A DNA stretch of 64,000 nt from the NCBI RefSeq assembly GCF_032854445.1, contig NC_088304.1, positions 35,573,551 to 35,637,550 of the forward strand. The letters run 5' to 3'. The position numbers and the translations under genes were made by a program. Under the pieces are notes generated by a model. It searched no databases. It worked only from the letters and a program-made list of their open reading frames with translations, and was not told the origin of the DNA. Below are positions 45,251-56,499 of the stretch, piece by piece (the first letter of the stretch is position 1; every line of letters begins with the position of its first letter). Source of the stretch: Liolophura sinensis. Its lineage: Eukaryota > Mollusca > Polyplacophora > Chitonida > Chitonidae.

Positions 45251-45667
45251 GACGCACTGACAATTCCTCTGCTATATTGAACACATAACCTAAATGACAG
45301 TTGCATCGAAATGATCATAGATTGCCTTCCGAGATAGATTATTATAATCTATTCAGTAATTATAAAGTCTTTATGTATAGAAATGGAAATTAACGTACAT
45401 TACCACTTTCAAATCATTGCATAATACTTAATCTAAACGGGAAATGGTCGCTCAGTGGCCTGTATCACCGATTGCACTTCACGCAAATGGCAGGTAATTC
45501 GCACGTGTCATCGTATATCCATTATCTTTATAGAATTAGCCAGCTAAGTGCAATTATGAGCAGGGCCTTTGTGGATTTATAGTTGAAATACATCGCCATT
45601 GTGATAGCAGTCAAAATACACACCTATTCCACTGCAACTTAAATAATACACCTATATATAAGATTTT

Positions 45668-45669
<2 letters not shown>

Positions 45670-45703
<34 letters not shown>
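45670..45703. repeat. AT microsatellite
   Basis: About 17 AT units. Confidence 0.95.
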
Positions 45704-45706
<3 letters not shown>

Positions 45707-46392
45707 TCCCATGAAACGTTCTGTCATTGGTTAATGACGTTTATTTCATTGGTTTAAAGTTTCTCATGATGCAATTTTTTCTCTCTAGTTTGACTGTAGA
45801 TTTATGTCAGCAGGTCTGTCTGATGCCAAGGGAAGGGTGGTGACTTTGTAAGGATTTTTTCCGGTTTCCTTCACTTCAGAGCGACATCGCTATATACAGT
45901 CTACTGGGGCTGGGATCGGAAAGAAAATACAATGGGATGGGGTGGGGCAGCAACCGAAAACGTGTTGGTGGCGCATGAAAACTCCATGCAAACAACTTAA
46001 AAAAAAAACAACAAAAAAGCCACCTAAGGTATAATAGACAACAAATGGGGTACTTTATTTTGAATATCCAGCTAGAGATAACTCGGCCAATTCATCGTGA
46101 AGATATTGTTAGTTACAGCCATCTGTAACGTTAAGGTCTGTAAGGCTCTGTGAGGTCTGTAACGCTCGTCATTTTCGAACTGTATCTAATACCGTTTAAC
46201 CTGGGGCTAGGGGCCGTAAAGGCAGCCATGCTCATTACATCTGCATGATGCCGTTATGAACAGTTGCAATCAAAACGCGTCTGAGATACCTTGTTTAACT
46301 GTTATTTGACCTGGAACTCATTCATGGACTGCGAATTTGAACTTTGATATGGAATTTATGCCTGGAATATCAACTGTCTCATTGAAAACTGA

Positions 46393-46593
46393 TGGCCACT
46401 TCTCTCTTGTGTGTTACCGGCTTTATTTCCTATTTGTATAATTTCTTACATAGCTTTGTCTTTGGGAGCTAGTGTTAAACGTTGTTTTGGAAATGGATCT
46501 TGCGATTATCGAATTGGAACGCCCTTTATGAACTGGTATACGAATGTCGGACATGACGCTTATATCAGAATATCGCGCGGTAGCTTAATGTAA
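46393..46593 (+). pseudogene. coding-like segment, unrecognised family (copy 2)
   Basis: The frame is open from just after a TGA at 46390-46392 to a TAA at 46593. The residues before the match (LPALFPICIISYIALSLGAS) look like a signal peptide, but no ATG starts this frame; the nearby ATG at 46392 is in the +2 frame. TTTCCTATTTGTATAATTTC then TTACATAG (ending 46452) could instead be a splice acceptor. The match region reads VKRCFGNGSCDYRIGTPF, then NWYTNVGHDAYI. It leaves the homology after AYI and soon stops, so this may be a truncated copy. Function unknown. Confidence 0.35.
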
Positions 46594-48015
46594 GCCTGTC
46601 AGTATTTCGCCCGTTATTGTGTTCACCAATCTTGGACTCTTTATTCTGTGCTGCATGAAGTTGCACGACCTCAGTCATCCAGTCGTTCTGTATGCCATCT
46701 ATGACTAGTAACATTCGGCTCTGTATGTTACATTTACATGTTTTTTTTCTATTTTTTGTAGTCAAACCACTTCTACATAATCACATAATCAATCTGATAT
46801 TTAGCATTACTTTTTACTCGGCATTTGTTTAACCTCTTGACGTTAATTTGTCTTTTTTTTTCCTAATGTGCTTTACAGTGACCAACACTTTTCTTTACTT
46901 AATTATCCAGCAAAGCAATATAAAAATTTTTGGCAGGAATAAAATGAGAATTTTGATAAAGGTGAATGGTTAAATGTTCAAAAGGATTAGTAAAAAACAC
47001 AAAACAGAATAATGACCTTAACATAGAAAATAGCTCAAATCCAAAATGTAAAATCTTCTTCTTTGCCATATTTGGAGATTCCCAGTTATTAGAATAAAAG
47101 AGTAAACGCAAAAAAAAAAACAGAACTAATCTTAAGGAGATTATGCAGCTGGCTTCACAGTGACACAGCTCTGTACTTCACATTTAAATTTCTAAACAGT
47201 AGGAGTTTTGATCCATGAAAGCTCTATGAATGTGTTCCAAAGGTTCATGTTTGAGATGCGCATTGTACATGAGCCTTTTTCACCTTGTCATCTCTGGCCT
47301 TGTGTTTTCTGTAAGGCTGTCGCTAAACCATGGGCCAACTGATGTTCTTTTATCTAGTTTCCGGCGCCAAGTGTTCCATTAAATACAGAAAAATGGAAAA
47401 ACCCAAAACAAAAAGAAACCAATACGCACTTTAACTCATTTTACTCATATTACATGTGTGTGGCGCTGCGCATTTAGTATCAGTCTGGCACTCCATAAAT
47501 ACATCAGCGAGGCAGGAACATTACACCCGAAACTCCGGCAAAGCGTATCGAATAATTCAGTATTAATGACATCACCTGAATAAGAGCTGGTCACTAAACC
47601 AGTAGCTTAACCCCTTTTGTATGAAATGGAGAATTGCGCACTATAGCAACAAATTCTGCTTTGAATGCATTTTTATCCGCTGTTATCTCTTAAACAATGA
47701 AGTTCTTCAGATTATGCAGATATCGTTTTTAAGCCCGTGCCAAGACATTCGTTATCAAAGAAAATGGTGTGCTCATATGGAGCATGCATCTCGTTAGTCA
47801 TGATCAGACAATATCCGTCGTGTACTGTGTCGGGAGCCAACCTGTCGAATCCAGTCTGAACAGGGCTTCTAGCCACAAACGTCCCCTCCCTTGAAGGTTA
47901 ATCAGCCCTCGATGATCGTTACAGAAAAGGCAACAAAAAAGACGTCAACACCAAATACCACACTGCTAATTTGCATCCAAACATATCTCACCTTATTTTT
48001 TTTTTTGCTACTTAG
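46594..48015. other. AT-rich DNA without recognised features
   Basis: No repeat, RNA gene or convincing ORF is seen. Confidence 0.4.
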
Positions 48016-48039
48016 CTTCCCCAGGTAAATTTTGCTTTT

Positions 48040-48270
48040 ACCGGCGTTCATTTGTCTGTCTGTTGGTTTGACAGTCATTTTACGTAAAAAGTCAGGTACA
48101 TGTTTTGATTAAACTTAGGCTTGGTCAATACGCGGCGTCAGACATCAATACGTAAACAGTCACGGACGGGTTTGGATTAAACTTTAGCGAAGCTTGGTGA
48201 ATGCGCGGCGTCAGGCGCCAGTACGTAAAAATTTGAAATTGTCATGATCTGGGCCACTTCAGCAAGTTTT
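48040..48270. repeat. diverged dispersed repeat with a 75-bp internal duplication
   Basis: CATTTGTCTGTCTGTTGGTT and ACGTAAAAAGTCAGGTACAT are followed by two versions of TTTTGATTAAACTTAGGCTT ... GGCGTCAGACATCAATACGT (about 48105 and 48170), then GTCATGATCTGGGCCAC. The shape suggests an old mobile element; I cannot name it. Confidence 0.45.
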
Positions 48271-48649
48271 AGTACTTTTCTCCTGTATGTACATGGCCAT
48301 ATAGCCTGGACAATGCTGTCTACATGGAAAGCCAAGAGAAATTTCTTTTCTGACATTTTGTGAAAGTGACCCCTGGATCAGGGGAATTTTTTTTAAACAG
48401 TTCTTCACCACATCGCTGTGGTGCATAGATGCAGAGTTGTAGTGGGGAATTTTGTATATTGAGGTGTTAGAGAGGGTTCTGCTTTCGAGTATCCTCCATT
48501 TCCTGAACAGAGATAAATCAATTTGTTTATCTGACTTCTAATATAGACCTCATAGACCATATTGTTAATTTTCAGGATGAACTAATACACTTTTATATCA
48601 ACGACAATTTCTTTATTTAATACAAAATAACAACAAACAAAAGACCTCG

Positions 48650-49300
48650 TATCTTGCACTAAGGTTTTGCAGTTTTGGGTTTAGCAAAGTTTTTAGAAAT
48701 TCATTCAAAGTAAATTATAGATACACCACTGATTTAAAGTTAAAAATTGTGTGTCTGCTCATTTTGTAAGTATCCATCCATCTGTCTGGAAAGATGGTAT
48801 CACCGGCAGCATTGGGATTAGCATCCGGAGTAATACACAGTTTACCAAAAAAAAAAACGAGTTAAAATGAAGACACATTTGTCTTGTAGTAACATATTAA
48901 AAATACATCACGATGCACAGTTTACAACAAAACAAATTAAAAAACACAACAAATCAAAATACAAACATTTTTGTCTTGTTGTGACAAATGTACGTTTGTG
49001 ACAATGTACATTTTATACATTACATCGCATGTGTATTGTACATTAAAAATAAAGTTAAATTAGTATAAAAAAACTTGTCTTGGTGTAGTATTGTCGAAAT
49101 GCCTAGTTAACGGTGAAAAGACGTCAAACCAGTAACAGTTTTGTGTTGGAGTATTGTTTTCAAAAGACATTACAATTCATAGTTTCGAAACACTAACGGT
49201 TTTGTCTTGGCATACAACACTTAAAGGAGAAAAAAGCTTTAAAAAATGACACTATAGGCTGATTTTTTTTTTTAAAAGAGTACATTTTAATCTACCTATA
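48650..49300. repeat. AT-rich degenerate repeats
   Basis: A loosely repeated block containing TTTTGTCTTG followed by an AT-rich tract recurs about five times (near 48882, 48970, 49075, 49140 and 49200). It is too diverged to give a period. Confidence 0.4.
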
Positions 49301-49309
49301 AAGCCTGAA

Positions 49310-49640
49310 AACGGCAAAGCTGGCATAAATCGCTGAGTCCATCGCGTCCTCCATCTTTAACACCCTGTAATTTATGCTGGGGTGTCTTGCCTTTCAGCCA
49401 GTGAGAGTCGTTCAAATGGCCAGCCTGTTCATGTAAACTCGGAACCTACGTCCAACATTCCGGCTTCCCGATCGTGAAGTGGAAAAGGAACTGTACCGTT
49501 CGCTACCATCTGGGAAGAAGAGTTCAACCGGAAATGTACGAACTGCACTTCGGTGGCTTCCGACGGCAATTCTTCTCCTAACACAGAAGACTTCAGGACT
49601 AGTTCTTAGGCAAAATGGAGTCGCCCACACAGGGTTTTGG
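49310..49640. other. GC-richer patch in AT-rich DNA
   Basis: Base composition rises sharply relative to both flanks. On the plus strand GTCTTGCCTTTCAG (ending 49398) looks like an acceptor, followed by a 25-codon frame to TGA. A second frame carries WKRNCTVRYHLGRRVQPEMY and stops at 49579. This could be a small exon or an old insertion; no family is recognised. Confidence 0.25.
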
Positions 49641-50395
49641 TGCTGACTTTATTTATGATTTATCAAATTGAGGAACACATTAGAATTTTTTGTGACATGA
49701 ACCTGCGAGGAAATGAATACTCTTTTCAATGTTATATTTTTATATTTATATTTTCTTCTCCTTTAATATAAATACGCTTTCTAAATATTAACAATTAAGT
49801 CTAAATCAAACTTATAATTTTTATTGAAGTCAAAACCGACTATGTTAAATGGATCTCAGGCTTGAGTCCCGATTGGGTTTATTTTTTGGATCAGGAAAAT
49901 TACGTCTCAATCTAAACACATTTGCGTGTGACTTAGTTGCGCTATAATTCATCGGAAACGTTTTATGTGTAAACAAACCTAAACTTAGCGTTTGAAACGA
50001 TTAATTCAGGAATCCATTATTTTTAATCTTTGAAATCGTTGTTTGTCAAGTAGGACTGTATTTGAAGATAATGGTTCGACCTAAGTACAGCCGAGCGAGC
50101 AGTTGGTGATGTTAAACAAGTCTGCGAATTCCGAGAAATAGAATGTCGATATCGCTAAGGATATCAAACCCGATCGCTGCTTTTATGATACAAGGCGGAC
50201 TAATTGCTGTGTTTACTTTACCATTATGTAAATGAGGAGACACGCTATGGTGATGTAAGTTGGAACGGCTCATTTACTTCCCCCTGGGGACGATGCGTGG
50301 AGGTAAAGATGAATTGCAGCAAGGCACGCAACCTGAGAAGTTGGACAGATATTATCACGTAATAACATTAGTGAATAGCGTGTAAAGTGCTACTA
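49641..50395. other. AT-rich DNA without recognised features
   Basis: No gene or repeat is seen before the R150 copy. Confidence 0.4.
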
Positions 50396-50550
50396 TTGAT
50401 GCATTTACATGAACAGTTAGAATTAAACCCTGACTGAGGTAAATTGACAAGACACTGTATTTCACAGGTTACTTGTGACCATTTGCCAGCTATAACACCG
50501 TCGGCGTTGCTCTGGTCTTACCCTCTACCTTGTACGTCTTTATACACGGT
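50396..50550 (+). repeat. R150 copy
   Basis: TGATGCATTTACATGAACAG, then GACTGAGGTAAATTGACAAG, GGTTACTTGTGACCATTTGC and CTCTACCTTGTACGTC. Confidence 0.65.
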
Positions 50551-51621
50551 CAAACTGAAAGTTGACTATATAATTTCCCATTATAGACGTAATTCCATGA
50601 TGGTTTTACAGAGAGTAAACGGACACGTGAACCGAATCAAATCAAGCAAACTTGTGCATATGGCTGTTGGGAGTAACAGATACGCGTGAGATGAGAAGTA
50701 AACGTTTCTCGGATGGAGGATGTGAGTAATTCACGACTGTATATTGGACGTCCTTGCTTTAGCACCTAAAAGATGATAAAAATGTAAACCTACTGTCACT
50801 GAAACCTAACAGATGAAGTGCAACATGGTGTTTGAACGACATGGTGTCTCAACTTTTCGCGTTTCCTAATACGGGATTCGTATTCTTTCAAATGCAAATG
50901 GAACAAATATATCAGGGGATTGTGACGAAGGCAATGCCCGTCAAATATATCCTTCCACCAAGATAAAAGGCACATTAGACCACCACTCGGCTCCAGCCTA
51001 GGGGTTAAACCACTGTGATTGTGACAATGGCACGCCAGTCTTGAGCCCAATCCTTTGGAGTGTCGCAATGTGACACCAGTTTATGAACCTGATTACAATG
51101 TCACAACCACAAGGTGGTTCCAGTCTAAAATACATATAATATGAGGATTTAAATTCCTATAAAATTAAAACCAAACAGTATTATTGTGTTGTCTTCTGGG
51201 AACATAACCGTTACCCATAAGCCTTAGCCAAATATAACACGGATGACTTTAAAAGCAGACGATCTCATTGCCTAACTAATTTACATGAGAACGAAGAAAA
51301 ATGGTAAATTAAAACAAGAAGAACTAAAATACTCTCTATATAATCTAAATAATTTCTATTTTGTAATTTCCCCTACTTTTTTACCCGTGTTAGAAATTAA
51401 CTGGAACGGTAAATAAGGCAAAATTAGTTAGAAGTAAGAAATGAATGTTCTTAAGAGGCGTTGTCGTTGTATATATACTTTTCGTGCTCTGGTTATAAAG
51501 ATGTGACAACAGATAATGGGATGTATGTTTATATATATTAGGATGTACAGGTATAGATACATGTGGTAGGACATATAGATAAATATTAGGCCTAATTTAA
51601 TAATCTATTATTCAGTTCAGT
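50551..51621. other. intergenic DNA without recognised features
   Basis: Only short ORFs without motifs. Confidence 0.4.
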
Positions 51622-51928
51622 TCCATGGGGGTGATAGACTCAGGGTGAATCCTGGGTCGGGTCACACCTAAGACCTTTAAAGAGGAGGTATGGCTTCCTC
51701 GCTTGACGTTCAGCATTAAGGGGGTAGTGCAACGACTGATTCACGCGTATCAGTATAATGAGTCGGGTGGGCCTGCTTATTTGCCTTTAACAGATAAAGG
51801 AGCGGTGGAAATCTGCAATGCACCAAGGAGGCACATTAACGTACATGCACTCTAAGGACTCCTCCGTCGTCAGATGACTGAAAAATTGTTAAGTACGACG
51901 TTAATTCCTAAGCAGTCACTCACTCGTT
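51622..51928 (+). repeat. SINE-B, diverged
   Basis: The head is eroded. GGGTCGGGTCACACCTAAGA, GACGTTCAGCATTAAGGGGG and GAGTCGGGTGGGCCTGCTTA are clear, and the tail ends in CACTCACTCG. The segment from GGTAAGTCGTCTC to GCACTA is missing. No clean TSD. Confidence 0.85.
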
Positions 51929-52139
51929 TTAAAGGATTCGGGAGACTGTGCGCCACAAGAGGATCAGTATGTGTGTGTGAGTTGGGGAGGGGTCGCATCA
52001 TACATTGCCCAGTGGAGGTTTTCGGTTCAACCCACTGATCGTATACTCTTGTACTCTAATGAGCCCCCTCAATACCGTGTAATTACCTTGTAAGCGCACA
52101 AGCTTTATTATAGATTTTCGTTAAATTAACTTACTTAGT

Positions 52140-52190
52140 ATATTTTTCTTAATTAATTAATTAATTGATTCATTAATTAATTAGCAATAA
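52140..52190. repeat. TTAA-rich simple repeat
   Basis: Repeated TTAATTAATTAATTGATTCA forms a palindromic AT tract. Confidence 0.8.
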
Positions 52191-52259
52191 AGACGGTGAA
52201 TAACAGAATTTTTTGAGTGTACGACTTTGATCACGTACATGTATTCGATAAACATTCTA

Positions 52260-52591
52260 ACCGGCCTGGACAGCACAGTTGGTAGAGCGTCCGCTTCGGT
52301 AGATCTGGGATCAATCCTTGGTCGAGTCACACCTAAGACTTTAATCTGTAACTTCCTCGCTTGGCGTTCAGCATGAAGGGGATAGTGAAACGGCTGGTTG
52401 ACCCGTATCAGTATAATGGCTCGGGCGGGGCGGATTACATGCCTTCGGTAAGTCGTCTCAGTGAAGCAGCACTAGATAAAAGAGCAGTGGAAATCCATCC
52501 TGCAACAAGGAGGCACATTACATACACCATAAGGATTCCTTCGTCGTCAACTGACGTTGAGTACGACGTTAAACCCCAAGCACTCACTCAC
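52260..52591 (+). repeat. SINE-B, full length with 15-bp TSD
   Basis: Head ACCGGCCTGGACAGCACAGT TGGTAGAGCG, the body, and tail GTTAAACCCCAAGCACTCAC. TSDs TCGATAAACATTCTA (52245-52259) and TCGATAAACGTTCTA (52592-52606) differ at one base. The usual ATATGACTGAAAAATTGT block is shortened. Confidence 0.95.
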
Positions 52592-52977
52592 TCGATAAAC
52601 GTTCTACTGTAAAGTCGCAGTCAAAACAGCAAAAACTGCTTTTATCTACACAAATAGACGATCTAATTTAGCGTAGGTTTTTTATTTGGCACCTTTACTT
52701 AACACATTATTTAAAGACCAGCCCGGTGGAATGAAACGTCTGTAAGCATATTGCTTTATAACGGTGTAACACTTCGCTAATCGTCTTGATATGAAATCAG
52801 GGAGCAGGGTCTTGGGTCATCTAGTGAAGTTGTTTGTCTTTCAATAGCTATAGGCTACACAGAGGGTACGGGTTCAAACCTGACCTTGGACTGGGAACTT
52901 GCAGATTCCCCTTCAGTCTCTCTGAGGCCTGGGTAAAAATAAACGGGCGATGACGCTCGTGTTACTACCTTTATTAA

Positions 52978-53420
52978 AGCCTAGTGCACACCGACAACAC
53001 TTGTTGTCTGAAGAAAATCGGATTTTCACATCCGGAATATCGGTTATTCGCACACGAGGAACATTTGTTGTCCATATTTACAGATTCCAGCAGCGTAAAA
53101 CTGTCACATGATACGTTCAAGGTGACTGTGTCACAGCTTCCATTTTGTATGTACTCACATGACAATTCCATAGACACTGATTGGTTGATGTAGATGACAA
53201 CGATCTCACAAGATCCCGACTGCCGGCAAATCAGCAAAATCTTGCGCCCGACTTATTTGTTTCTGGATTTTTTTGTTACCTAAAATTAAACAAGCTGGAT
53301 TTTTGGATCAAGTTTTCCAGACTCAGGAATTCTTATTGTTTTTCGAGGTTTGAGGATTTCTTGTGCTCTGGATCAAGAAATCTCGTTTTCGACAACAAAT
53401 GTTGTCTGTGTGCACTGGGT
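52978..53420. mobile_element. 443-bp inverted-repeat element flanked by TTAA
   Basis: The left end AGCCTAGTGCACACCGACAA CACTTGTTGTC and the complement of the right end, ACCCAGTGCACACAGACAAC ATTTGTTGTC, form terminal inverted repeats of about 31 bp. TTAA lies on each side (52974-52977 and 53421-53424), the target duplicated by piggyBac-type transposases. Inside each end is a palindrome GACAACA-NN-TGTTGTC. No transposase is encoded, so it would be non-autonomous. Because TTAA is its own complement, the TSD could be part of the inverted repeats. Confidence 0.7.
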
Positions 53421-54244
53421 TTAATACGACAAACTTGGTAGCAATAATTTAACTCACAGCATCATCAACTAACAGACTACTCTAAGGGATCAAAGAAAGC
53501 CTAACCGGTATGCGACGAGCACCATGCCACTGGTTTGGTACAAAAACCCATGAGCACAAAATATGTCCCATGGACAACACTCATCGTCAAAGCGGTATAT
53601 TTGAGAGGTTTGGTGGACGACCGATGAAGATTAGAAAAACATCTCCGGGAGAATTAATAAGGGATTGCCCTCTCCCTAACAATTCACAACGTGGCATTTA
53701 TGGCATCTGAATTCATAGTGAATATCTTTAAACAATGAAACCATGGTATTAGGACAGTGTCGGTAAAAATGGTACAAAACCCATGTTTTGAGGAACGGGT
53801 AACAAAAACCCAGGAACTGAACTGTCTTGACACAAGGACCAGACACAAGGACCAAACAATTTGTCTCGCTCTGACAACTAAAGGACATTACTCATGGAGT
53901 CATGTCGCCAGTTTGGCGAGAATAAAATGTCGATTTTACCCCTGCTGATACGAATTAAAACTAAAATCACTGGAGGCTTGTTTTTCCTAATAGTACCACA
54001 TTACGTTGAGCGTCTCCGGAGGCCAGTCTCCAATATACGCGTATCATGTATTCAAATGCCATAATGTTACCCGATCTGATGCTAGCATACTTCGCATTTA
54101 CTGACATACTTTATTTACGTCGAACTGTGAGCGTGAAAGGGAATAAACCAATTTCCCGTCGCTCTGTTCGGCACCATGACAGCGTGTGCTTATGATATTG
54201 TATTATTGGCGATATCGTCTGGTGAACAATTTTGAAATATCTAT

Positions 54245-54305
54245 TCATTAATTTTTTGATTGTTGTTTAACCCTTCTTTCAACATTTTTTCACTTACACG
54301 CCGAC
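54245..54305 (-). repeat. SINE-A tail remnant
   Basis: TTTTTTGATTGTTGTTTAAC, then TTTTTTCACTTACACGCCG. Confidence 0.5.
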
Positions 54306-54602
54306 ACTCAGTTTAGGGTTAATCAGACGACCTTTTGCACGTAACGGACGACTTTTTCCACGTAACTGACGAACATTCCCACGTGTGATTAATGAATCCA
54401 GTTCACTTTACAAAAAAATATGTGGAAAAGATGTGTGGTCTGTAACGAATGATTTCTTAATCAAACAGCTACAGGGCAGTGAGGACGAAGGAATCCCAAA
54501 AACGTCTTGTTCATGGACAGGATTTAACCCACACCCCCTGTGTCCTAGCGAGTGCAACACACGTGTTTCAAGAGTCAGCCACCACCCACGAACTCACAAA
54601 AT

Positions 54603-54690
54603 ATTAATTTTCTTGACTGTTGCTCAACGCAGTACACAAGAATATTTCACCTCCACGATCGGGGTCGGTATAATGGTTGGGGGGCGGGTG
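54603..54690 (-). repeat. SINE-A remnant
   Basis: CTTGACTGTTGCTCAACGCA, then ACACAAGAATATTTCACCTC and GTCGGTATAATGGTTGG. Confidence 0.6.
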
Positions 54691-55415
54691 GGGGGACTGG
54701 AGGTAAGTCACTGACAAACTTTCCTATTTGTGGAGTGCTGACATGATTACCCATACCATATTTGTGAACACAAGTGGTCTTCAACGTACGCTAGATTGCG
54801 CAATCGGCCACACAATCGTCGCAGACCGCTCATATTCTTACCACGGCCGTATAAGCAGAAACAAATGGGAATACGAATTCCCTGCCGGTATTCCAACCAT
54901 ATCTCGTGTGTCCAATCAATTAAAAGAGCACGCAGTGAGCCCAAGGTGCACATCATAACTGTGGAACGGTAGTAAACGTCACGTATTACGAACCTAAACA
55001 ACTGTACGAGCTCAACTACTTATTGAAAACAATGGAGGCGAAGGAGAATACCTACGCGTGACTGGTGGTGAACCAATACACCATGTGTCCGAAAGTTTGA
55101 AACACAGAATACTCTTCAAAGACACATTTGAGTTGTGAAATGCAGCAACCAGTTGATGTCGTCTTCCATAGAGGCCCCCTGTTTAGTGAATGGCCCATGT
55201 TAAAACATGTCAACATTCTGACTGACAGAGCTGCTTGTAGGAGGTGAAAATCCTATTTTATCAGAAAACTTCACAGTTTTATTACTCTCGTCCAGGATAG
55301 TTGTTATCATCCCAATGTGCAAAGCTCAACAAAATTATACCCTAAGGAAACGATGGATCGTGTAGGGACTATAATATCATCACGCGTGTTATGCTCATGA
55401 TCTCTCGTTAGTGTG
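54691..55415. other. intergenic DNA without recognised features
   Basis: ORFs of 76-84 codons overlap on opposite strands without any motif. Confidence 0.35.
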
Positions 55416-55774
55416 ACCGGCCCAGATAGCACAGTTGGTAGAGCGTCCGCTTCGGGACCGGTAGATCCAGGATCAATCCTTGGTCGAGTCACACCTAAGA
55501 CTTTAAAAGGGGAAGTTGTAACGCTTGGCGTTCAGCATGAAGGGGATAGTGCAACGACTGGTTGACCCGTATCAGTATAATGTCTCGGGCGGGGCGGCTT
55601 ACTTGCCTTCGGTAAGTCGTCTCAGTGATGCAGCACTAAAATAAAAGAGCGGTGGAAATCCGTCCTGCAACAAGGAGGCACATTACACGTGCATGCACCC
55701 TAATGATTCCTTCGTCGTCATATGACTGAAAAATTGTTGAGTACGACGTTAAACCCCAAGCACTCACTCACTCA
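55416..55774 (+). repeat. SINE-B, full length with 14-bp TSD
   Basis: Head ACCGGCCCAGATAGCACAGT TGGTAGAGCG, with GGATCAATCC in the B-box position. Complete body and a CACTCACTCAC tail. Exact TSDs CTCTCGTTAGTGTG lie at 55402-55415 and 55775-55788. This is the most complete and youngest-looking SINE-B here. Confidence 0.96.
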
Positions 55775-56353
55775 CTCTCGTTAGTGTGTAAGTCGAGGCA
55801 TCCTTATGTTGATGCACATCAATTGGAAAATAGAAAGCCCGTGGTCCACTGCAACTAATTTTGATGCGCCATACCTAGTTAAATAATTATGATTACATTA
55901 TCCGTTCAAATAGCTGTGAAAACAAAGAGCCGGCGTTTTGTCACCGTGAAAGCGGGGCTTTATATAACCTATATAGTGGACGGGCTATTATCAAACACGT
56001 TACATACGCCTCTAATATAGCATCCATTAGCAACGTCGCCAACATCAAACCTTGCCATTAGCTAAGTCATTACTGTACTACATGGTTGCATGGTTGCATG
56101 GCTGTTTGCAGCACGTATTTCATGTCCGGAGCAAGTCCTTGTGATCTTGTATTTACCTCAATTAAGAATTAATATTTCTTCCTACTGTTTCAATAGGTTT
56201 GTACAAATACTGGTGTGTGATGTTAGAGATTTGTATCAATATGGTAATGTCGTTGTACGGTACTCGCCGCTTCGGGATGACACAATGCGAATGCATATAG
56301 GGCTAGGTGTGGCATATGTCAAGTGAGCCAGAAGAAAATGATAAAGGGTTTAA

Positions 56354-56492
56354 CCCCGCCGTAGCTGTGTTTGTTGTGTAACCCAATACCGCTAGGCCTA
56401 AACCTTTTTTCGTACCGAGTCAAATTCCGAGAATTCGCACGGAAAAAGGTTCCGCGGTATCGGTTTATACAACAAACACCAAGACGAGGGCG
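56354..56492. mobile_element. 139-bp near-palindromic element flanked by TTAA
   Basis: The left arm CCCCGCCGTAGCTGTGTTTG TTGTGTAACCCAATACCGC pairs with the right arm, whose complement reads CGCCCTCGTCTTGGTGTTTG TTGTATAAACCGATACCGC. Pairing continues into AACCTTTTTTCGT / ACGGAAAAAGGTT, leaving a loop of about 25 bases. TTAA flanks both sides (56350-56353 and 56493-56496). It looks like a foldback MITE of the TTAA-target class. Confidence 0.7.
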
Positions 56493-56499
56493 TTAAAGT

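Noticed and set aside
52800-52935. MIR-like or other SINE around GGGTTCAAACCTGACCTTGG
   Set aside because: A B-box-like sequence alone is not enough; no matching A-box at the right distance and no second copy in the window.
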